This document shows, piece by piece, positions 59,648 through 64,000 of a DNA stretch of 64,000 bases; within the stretch, counting starts at the first letter, position 1; each line of letters starts with the position of its first letter. The stretch lies in the NCBI RefSeq assembly GCF_027922145.1, contig NZ_BSFC01000003.1, positions 244,101 through 308,100 on the forward strand. Reading direction: 5' to 3'. Source of the stretch: Novosphingobium resinovorum. GTDB taxonomy: Bacteria > Pseudomonadota > Alphaproteobacteria > Sphingomonadales > Sphingomonadaceae. The position numbers and the translations under genes are program-made. Below the pieces are notes generated by a model. The model was not told where the DNA came from. It did not search any database and saw only the letters and a list, made by a program, of their open reading frames with translations.

Positions 59648-59687
59648 GAAGGGCCGTACCGGCAAGCCGGTGCGGCCCTTCTCATTT
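59648..59687 (+). terminator. Rho-independent terminator
   Basis: Stem GAAGGGCCG...CCGG with the complementary CCGG...CGGCCCTTC at 59648-59681, a 3-base loop, then TCATTTG. It ends the short transcription unit with the 18-codon ORF. Confidence 0.8.
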
Positions 59688-59952
59688 GTGCGCCCCACCA
59701 CCGCCGACTGCGTCGGCGGTTCCCCTCCCCATCGCTTCGCGACAGGGAGGATGGGCTTGATCCTCCCTGTCGCGAAGCGATGGGGAAGTGGCAGCGGCGA
59801 AGTCGCTGACGGAGGGGTATTCTTCGATGATTTGCCTCTCCGGACCATCGTGCTAAGACTGAATGTCTGAGTAGCAATATTGCTTCCGGGTTGCATTCTG
59901 CGAAATTTTCGTTCAACGGCGCAATTCTGTTGCAGACTTGAGGATACGTTCG
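59688..59952. repeat. Perfect 26-bp inverted repeat and ilvE upstream region
   Basis: Arms TCCCCATCGCTTCGCGACAG (first 20 of 26 bases, 59726-59751) and the exact complement at 59761-59786 enclose a 9-base loop. A smaller hairpin ACCGCCGAC/GTCGGCGGT lies just to its left at about 59699-59720. The rest (59790-59952) should contain the ilvE promoter, and no clear boxes were identified. Confidence 0.7.
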
Positions 59953-61053
59953 ATGGCGACTCTCGCCGATGCCGGCCTGACTTTCACCACCCTTGCCCAC
60001 CCCGCCCCCGCCAGCGCCGAGACGCGCGCAGCCGTGCTGGCGAACCCTGGCTTCGGCACCAATTTCACCGACCATATGGTGACGATCGAGTGGACTGAAG
60101 GTCAGGGCTGGCATGACGCGGTAATCGGCCCTCGCCAGCCGATCCCGCTCGATCCGGCGGCGGCGGTGCTGCACTATGCGCAGGAAATCTTCGAGGGCCT
60201 CAAGGCCTACAAGCAGGCCGACGGCGCCATCGCGCTGTTCCGCCCCGAAGCCAACGCCGCGCGCTTCAACCAGTCGGCCGAGCGTCTCGCCATGCCCGCG
60301 CTTCCCGAGAATGTGTTCGTCGAAGCCATCGAGAAGCTGGTGCAGATCGACCGCGCCTGGATTCCCGAGGGCGAAGGCGCGTCGCTCTACCTGCGCCCGT
60401 TCATGATCGCCACCGAGGCGTTCCTCGGCGTGCGCCCGGCCAAGCAGTACAAGTTCATCGTCATCGCCAGTCCGGCGGGCAACTACTTCAAGTCGGGCGC
60501 GCCTGCCGTCTCGATCTGGGTTTCGGACTATACCCGCGCCGCCCCCGGCGGCACCGGCGCAGCCAAGTGCGGCGGCAACTACGCCGCCAGCCTCGTCCCC
60601 CAAGCCGAAGCGATCGCGCGCGGCCATGACCAGGTCGTCTTCCTCGACGCCGCCGAGCACAAGTGGATCGAGGAACTGGGCGGCATGAACCTGTACTTCG
60701 CGTTCGACGACGGCACCCTGCTGACTCCTGAACTGACCGGCACCATCCTGCCCGGCATCACCCGTGACAGCCTGCTGCAACTCGCCCGTGAAGAGGGCCT
60801 GACGGTGACGGAAGGCCGCTACAGCCTCGACCAGTGGCGCGCGGATGCCGCTTCGGGCAAGCTGATCGAGACGTTCGCCTGCGGCACCGCTGCGGTCGTC
60901 ACCTCGGTCGGCAAGGTCTCGGGCCGCGATGGAGATTTCACCATCGGCACCGGCGGCCCCGGCCAGCTGACCGGCAAGCTGAAGAACCGCCTCGTGTCGA
61001 TCCAGCGCGGCGAAGCGCCGGACACTCACGGCTGGATCCGCAAGATCGGCTGA
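59953..61053 (+). CDS. ilvE: Branched-chain amino-acid aminotransferase
   Basis: A 366-residue fold-type IV PLP enzyme that makes or degrades leucine, isoleucine and valine by transamination with glutamate. The PLP lysine is K205 in GTGAAKCGGNYAASL. Other marks are LHYAQEIFEGLKAYKQADGA, LYLRPFMIATEAFLGVRPAK and the C-terminal FACGTAAVVTSVGKV. ATG at 59953 was chosen over a TTG five codons upstream. It is a single gene, and leuB of the same pathway lies 4 kb away. Confidence 0.96.
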   Translation: MATLADAGLTFTTLAHPAPASAETRAAVLANPGFGTNFTDHMVTIEWTEGQGWHDAVIGPRQPIPLDPAAAVLHYAQEIFEGLKAYKQADGAIALFRPEANAARFNQSAERLAMPALPENVFVEAIEKLVQIDRAWIPEGEGASLYLRPFMIATEAFLGVRPAKQYKFIVIASPAGNYFKSGAPAVSIWVSDYTRAAPGGTGAAKCGGNYAASLVPQAEAIARGHDQVVFLDAAEHKWIEELGGMNLYFAFDDGTLLTPELTGTILPGITRDSLLQLAREEGLTVTEGRYSLDQWRADAASGKLIETFACGTAAVVTSVGKVSGRDGDFTIGTGGPGQLTGKLKNRLVSIQRGEAPDTHGWIRKIG

Positions 61054-61074
61054 AGCAGGGGATTCGGGGGAGGC

Positions 61075-61662
61075 TCAGTACTCCCCCTCCTCCACCGTAT
61101 TGAACTGCGGATGGATGCGTTTCCATTCGTACATCCAGTCCATCCCCTCGCGCGCCCTGACCATGTCGTCTTCGCGCGGAGCAAGCGCCGCCGCCGCCTC
61201 CCGTGCGACATCGGGCAGGACGGAGCTGTCCCAGCCCTGCTGCTCAATTTCGTCCGCCAGAACCTCGGTCCCGGCACGGCGCAGCATCACCGGCAGCCGG
61301 TGCAGCAAGGCTGCGACCACCCACGGAATCATCGGCCCGTTGACGTCCGGGTCGTAGCCCCACAGCACGTTGTGCCCCTCTGCATTGAGGATGTAGTGAT
61401 AGTGCAGCACCCGCCCGAAAACATCGAAGCGCAGGTATTCTTCGGTGCGAGCGGCGTTGAAGACGTGGATGCTCGGCCCCCGGACCATGCGCTGCGGCGA
61501 ATCCCCCAGCGCCCGTGCCTCCACCGCGATCGAGACCGGCCCGGCGTCGAACCATCGGGCATTGCGCTCGATCATCGGGATGAGCATGAACTTGTGATGC
61601 TGCCCCCGGATCGTCTCGACGGTGCGGTTACCTGCCGGCCGCATGGCGACGGTGGTGTTCAT
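61075..61662 (-). CDS. Protein of unknown function
   Basis: A 195-residue soluble-looking protein that begins MNTTVAMRPAGNRTVETIRG. Features include HHKFMLIPMIERNARWFDAG, HVFNAARTEEYLRFDVFGRV, LHYHYILNAEGHNVLWGYDP and an acidic-basic C-terminus. No signal peptide or membrane helix is seen. I do not recognise the family. The frame is open to 61728, and ATG at 61662 gives the better start. It is convergent with ilvE (stops 21 bases apart) and divergent from the GST gene. Confidence 0.7.
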   Translation of the reverse strand: MNTTVAMRPAGNRTVETIRGQHHKFMLIPMIERNARWFDAGPVSIAVEARALGDSPQRMVRGPSIHVFNAARTEEYLRFDVFGRVLHYHYILNAEGHNVLWGYDPDVNGPMIPWVVAALLHRLPVMLRRAGTEVLADEIEQQGWDSSVLPDVAREAAAALAPREDDMVRAREGMDWMYEWKRIHPQFNTVEEGEY

Positions 61663-61848
61663 GGCGCGGTCTCCCCTCGTCCCTTTATCCGATAGGCGGA
61701 TTGCACGCGCGAAGCTCCCCGCTGTCAACCGTACCGGCTTGATCGAACGTCCGGACGGAGCGCCTTTATTGCCATGTCCCGGCCTTGTCGGCGCCCCCTC
61801 GCGAACCTACCTGTGCGCCGTATTCCATCTCCCAAGGAGCGTTCCAGC

Positions 61849-62694
61849 ATGGCCGATCTCACCTACACCCCGCCCAAGGTCTGGACCTGGGACCAGCCTA
61901 ACGGCGGCGAGTTCGCCGGCATCAACCGCCCGACCGCCGGTGCCCGCTTCGAACGCGAACTGCCGCGCGGGGAGCATCCCTTCCAGCTCCATTCGCTCGG
62001 CACCCCGAACGGACAGAAGGTGACGATCATGCTCGAGGAGCTGCTCGCCGCCGGATATGCCGCAGAATACGATGCGTGGCTGATCTCGATCTCGGACAGC
62101 GACCAGTTCTCCTCGGGTTTCGTGTCGATCAACCCGAACTCCAAGATCCCCGCCCTGCTCGACCTGTCCGGCCCAGAGCCGGTACGCGTGTTCGAATCGG
62201 GTTCGATCCTGTTCCACCTTGCCGAGAAGTTCGGCGCCTTCATGCCCACCTCCGGCCCCGGCCGCACCGAATGCATGAACTGGCTGATGTGGCAGATGGG
62301 TAGCGCGCCGATGCTGGGCGGCGGCTTCGGCCACTTCTACGCCTATGCGCCGGAAAAGTACCAGTACCCGATCGACCGCTACGCGATGGAGGCCAAGCGC
62401 ATCCTTGACGTCGCCGACAAGCGCCTCGGCGAAACGCGCTATCTGGCGGGTGACGAGTACACCATCGCCGACATTGCCGCCTACGGCTGGTTCGGCGGCT
62501 TCGTGCGCGGCGACGCCTATGGCGACGCGGCGACGTTCCTCGACGTCCCGAGCTACGAGAACCTCACGCGCTGGGGCGAGGAACTGGGCGCGCGCGAGCC
62601 GGTGCGCCGTGGCCGCATCGTTAACCGCAAGGGCGAAGGCTTCTTGCCCGAGCGCCACAGCGCCGCCGACATCGACGCGGTGCTGAACGCCTGA
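61849..62694 (+). CDS. yghU: YghU-type glutathione S-transferase
   Basis: A 281-residue GST of the Nu class (YghU/YfcG). The N-terminal extension (YTPPKVWTWDQPNGGEFAGI then NRPTAGARFERELPRGEHPF) and the thioredoxin fold (LHSLGTPNGQKVTIMLEELL, NPNSKIPALLD) are typical. The C-terminal helical domain has LMWQMGSAPMLGGGFGHFYA. Such enzymes reduce disulfide bonds with two glutathiones. ATG at 61849 follows AAGGAGCG. tRNA-Gln is 98 bases downstream. Confidence 0.93.
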   Translation: MADLTYTPPKVWTWDQPNGGEFAGINRPTAGARFERELPRGEHPFQLHSLGTPNGQKVTIMLEELLAAGYAAEYDAWLISISDSDQFSSGFVSINPNSKIPALLDLSGPEPVRVFESGSILFHLAEKFGAFMPTSGPGRTECMNWLMWQMGSAPMLGGGFGHFYAYAPEKYQYPIDRYAMEAKRILDVADKRLGETRYLAGDEYTIADIAAYGWFGGFVRGDAYGDAATFLDVPSYENLTRWGEELGAREPVRRGRIVNRKGEGFLPERHSAADIDAVLNA

Positions 62695-62792
62695 AAATGA
62701 TGTGCCCGACGCTGGAAAACCTCTTCCCAGCGCCGGGACAACACGCTAAGCGCCCCTCTCCCGATCGGCGGCGCCATGCACGGCCGATCCGC

Positions 62793-62867
62793 TGGGGCGT
62801 CGCCAAGTGGTAAGGCACCGGTTTTTGGTACCGGCATTCGCAGGTTCGAATCCTGCCGCCCCAGCCA
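62793..62867 (+). tRNA. tRNA-Gln (TTG)
   Basis: Acceptor stem TGGGGCG pairs with CGCCCCA, then G and an encoded CCA. The anticodon stem CCGGT/ACCGG has the 7-base loop TTTTGGT with anticodon TTG. T-arm GGTTCGAATCC. The 3' end borders the integrase region, so it is the probable attachment site. Confidence 0.96.
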
Positions 62868-63086
62868 ATATTTCGGCCCATTTTGACCAACAAGGTCTCA
62901 AGAGGTATCGAAAAAATCTACTTTTTCAATGACATATTTCGGATAATCTGTCTCACACCGGAGCCATTCCGATCAGGCAGTGTCATGCGATTTGTTGGTC
63001 ATCCTGTTGGTAAAACAGGCCTCGAAGGCAGCTAAATCGGCCTAGGCAGGAACGGATCAGCGACAGCAGAGCCCAAGGTGCCGACC
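62868..63086. other. Probable island attachment region between tRNA-Gln and integrase remnant
   Basis: The 219 bases are richer in A+T than the chromosome on the left. GACCAACAA (62885-62893) recurs as the inverted TTGTTGGTC (62992-63000), and TGTTGGT appears again near 63005. A small inverted repeat GAAAAA/TTTTTC lies near 62909-62926. Such sites could bind an integrase or excisionase. No gene is supported. Confidence 0.45.
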
Positions 63087-63251
63087 ATGCTGACCGACCA
63101 AATCCTCACCACCCTCACCGCCCGCGACAAGCCGATCAAGAAATCCGATGCCGGCGGCCTGCACATCATCGTCATGCCCAACGGCAAGAAGCGCTGGCGT
63201 CTCGCCTATCGCTTCGACGGCAAGCAGAAGACTTTCTATGGCGGCGAGTAA
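63087..63251 (+). pseudogene. Tyrosine integrase (P4 type), 5' fragment cut by an IS element
   Basis: Fifty-four codons remain. They begin MLTDQILTTLTARDKPIKKS and continue DAGGLHIIVMPNGKKRWRLA with YRFDGKQKTF. This is the N-terminal DUF4102 domain of P4-like integrases, which recombine at tRNA 3' ends. Instead of the usual continuation (a glycine, tyrosine-proline segment), the frame meets a stop at 63249-63251, exactly where similarity to an IS3-family orfB begins on the other strand. The catalytic domain is missing from this window. The gene is dead as it stands. Confidence 0.85.
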
Positions 63252-63434
63252 GCGGCGACGCTCGGCCGCCAGCTCGCGCAGACGCTGTCGCAGCGGACCA
63301 TAGTCCGGACGCGACGATCGATACCGGATCACCCGCCGGCTCACGCCAACCAGGTTGCACGCCCGACGCTCGCTCAGCCCGTGATGCTCACGGGCATGGG
63401 CGACGGCATCCCGCTTAGCGCCGGGCGTCACCAT
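63252..63434 (-). pseudogene. IS3-family transposase OrfB, N-terminal fragment
   Basis: Only the start of OrfB remains: MVTPGAKRDAVAHAREHHGL, SERRACNLVGVSRRVIRYRS and LRQRLRELAAERRR. The last part is where full-length OrfB would continue with FGYRRLH, but the frame runs instead into the antisense of the integrase remnant. The catalytic DDE domain is absent. It is joined to orfA by a run of seven A on the minus strand, a typical frameshift site for making OrfAB. Confidence 0.8.
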
Positions 63435-63694
63435 TTTTTTGATGCCAGATCCTTCAACACCACGTTGTCGAGCATGGCTTCGGCCAGCAACTTCTTCAGC
63501 CGGCTGTTCTCTTCCTCGAGCGTGCGCAGGCGCCGAGCCTCCGACACCTCCAGGCTGCCATACTTCGACTTCCACTTGTAGAACGTCGCTGAGCTGATCC
63601 CGTGGCGGCGGCACACATCCGCTGTCGCCATCCCGGCCTCCTGCTCCTTCAAGATCGCGATGATCTGCTCTTCGCTGAACCTGCTGCGCTTCAT
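63428..63694 (-). CDS. IS3-family transposase OrfA
   Basis: An 88-residue OrfA. The helix-turn-helix MKRSRFSEEQIIAILKEQEA and VCRRHGISSATFYKWKSKYG is followed by a leucine zipper (LRTLEEENSRLKKLLAEAML). The protein ends DLASKKW just after a run of seven A, where slippage would give the OrfAB fusion. It is complete, but OrfB is truncated, so the element cannot move by itself. Confidence 0.92.
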   Translation of the reverse strand: MKRSRFSEEQIIAILKEQEAGMATADVCRRHGISSATFYKWKSKYGSLEVSEARRLRTLEEENSRLKKLLAEAMLDNVVLKDLASKKW

Positions 63695-63757
63695 TCCGTC
63701 CGACTCCTTCTCGTCGGACTCTACTCAAAATCGGTCACATTTCAGGGGAGCACGTCA

Positions 63758-63921
63758 GTCGCTATGGGGGGCTAACTGAGATCAGCGTGCCTCGGGACGA
63801 TCGCGTGGAGGTAAGGCTTGCCTTCGAGGTGCCCGGTGTCGGAACTGCGCTCGGGATCAATATGCGCGCACCAATGACACCAGAAATTTTATGTCACTTG
63901 TGTCGCCTTCAGAGCAGCTAA
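63758..63921 (+). pseudogene. Possible C-terminal remnant of a gene interrupted by the IS
   Basis: A frame without start codon runs from the IS end to a TAA at 63919-63921. It reads SRYGGLTEISVPRDDRVEVR, then LAFEVPGVGTALGINMRAPM, then TPEILCHLCRLQSS. The composition looks like real coding sequence. I do not recognise the protein. It could instead be random open sequence. Confidence 0.3.
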
Positions 63922-64000
63922 CCTATGACCGCTTACCACCCCTTTCGGTCGTGTCCCGCGGGGTGGTGTAGGAACCGTCGATCTACGGCAGGATCAGGTT
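63922..64000. other. Right edge of the window
   Basis: The last 79 bases show no gene that can be supported. They probably belong to the island behind the integrase remnant. Confidence 0.3.

Larger units (their letters stand above)
63252..63757 (-). mobile_element. IS3-family element, truncated
   Basis: An IS on the minus strand with intact orfA and only the first 60 or so codons of orfB. The orfA-side end is probably at 63757, where the minus strand starts TGACGTGCTCCCC, an IS3-type terminal sequence. The other end is lost. Similarity stops near 63252, at the integrase breakpoint. Because one end is missing, no target-site duplication can be identified. Confidence 0.8.

Noticed and set aside
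59539..59687. A leader-peptide attenuator for ilvE
   Set aside because: The 18 codons have no run of Leu, Ile or Val, and the terminator is more than 260 bases before the ilvE start with other hairpins between.
63057..63728. A 223-codon minus-strand frame at the IS
   Set aside because: It is a chimera: orfA out of frame, then the OrfB fragment, then the antisense of the integrase remnant. Only the OrfB part is meaningful.

Overview
The window looks like chromosomal DNA of a Sphingomonadales alphaproteobacterium, most like Novosphingobium or Sphingomonas. This rests on high GC, the CtrA-circuit genes sciP and cckA, GTTC-N7-GTTC SOS boxes, an 845-residue TonB-dependent receptor, and several families of intergenic palindromes scattered between housekeeping genes. 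No replication origin, rRNA operon or CRISPR array was seen.

Layout. At 1-9.5 kb lie the end of a 2-oxoacid:ferredoxin oxidoreductase gene, rppH, a TPR protein, rsmB, guaB, an M28 peptidase, a YpfJ-type metalloprotein and two exported proteins of unknown role. At 9.6-17.6 kb are a blaI-blaR1-like pair with its own operator, an HdeD-like membrane protein, sdhCDA without sdhB, a subclass B3 metallo-beta-lactamase translationally coupled to prmA, and a PilZ protein. At 17.8-26.3 kb come sciP, ligA, recN with an SOS box, a TonB receptor and bamD. At 26.4-38.9 kb are a Kef-type antiporter, an Lrp regulator divergent from an EamA transporter, glsA, alaS, recA with an SOS box, and the smpB-DUF2062-cckA group.

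At 39-50 kb are an S9 peptidase, dapA, a lytic transglycosylase, the coupled greB-TSUP-exported protein set, an outer-membrane barrel protein, rlmN, a LysR regulator, apaG and tRNA-Asn. At 50-62.7 kb are metZ, a PMT-type glycosyltransferase facing a GT2-GtrA/DUF2238 pair, leuB-recO, ubiK, tspO, a TlyA-type methyltransferase, ilvE, an unclassified gene and a YghU-type GST. The right end (62.8-64 kb) is tRNA-Gln followed by a decayed island start: an integrase cut after 54 codons by a truncated IS3-family element.

Themes that connect genes: DNA repair (recA, recN, recO, ligA), with LexA-type boxes at recA and recN; the cell-cycle pathway (cckA and sciP act at opposite ends of the CtrA system); amino-acid metabolism (dapA, metZ, leuB, ilvE, glsA); envelope assembly and glycosylation (bamD, lytic transglycosylase, PMT/GT2 pair); and beta-lactam-related functions (BlaI/BlaR1-like pair and B3 enzyme, not adjacent). 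The least explained items are an 18-codon ORF with a full-length anti-16S Shine-Dalgarno followed by a terminator (59.5-59.7 kb), the structured intergenic repeats with compensatory changes, and the tRNA-Gln junction. All assignments come from reading motifs in the sequence; no database search was run.
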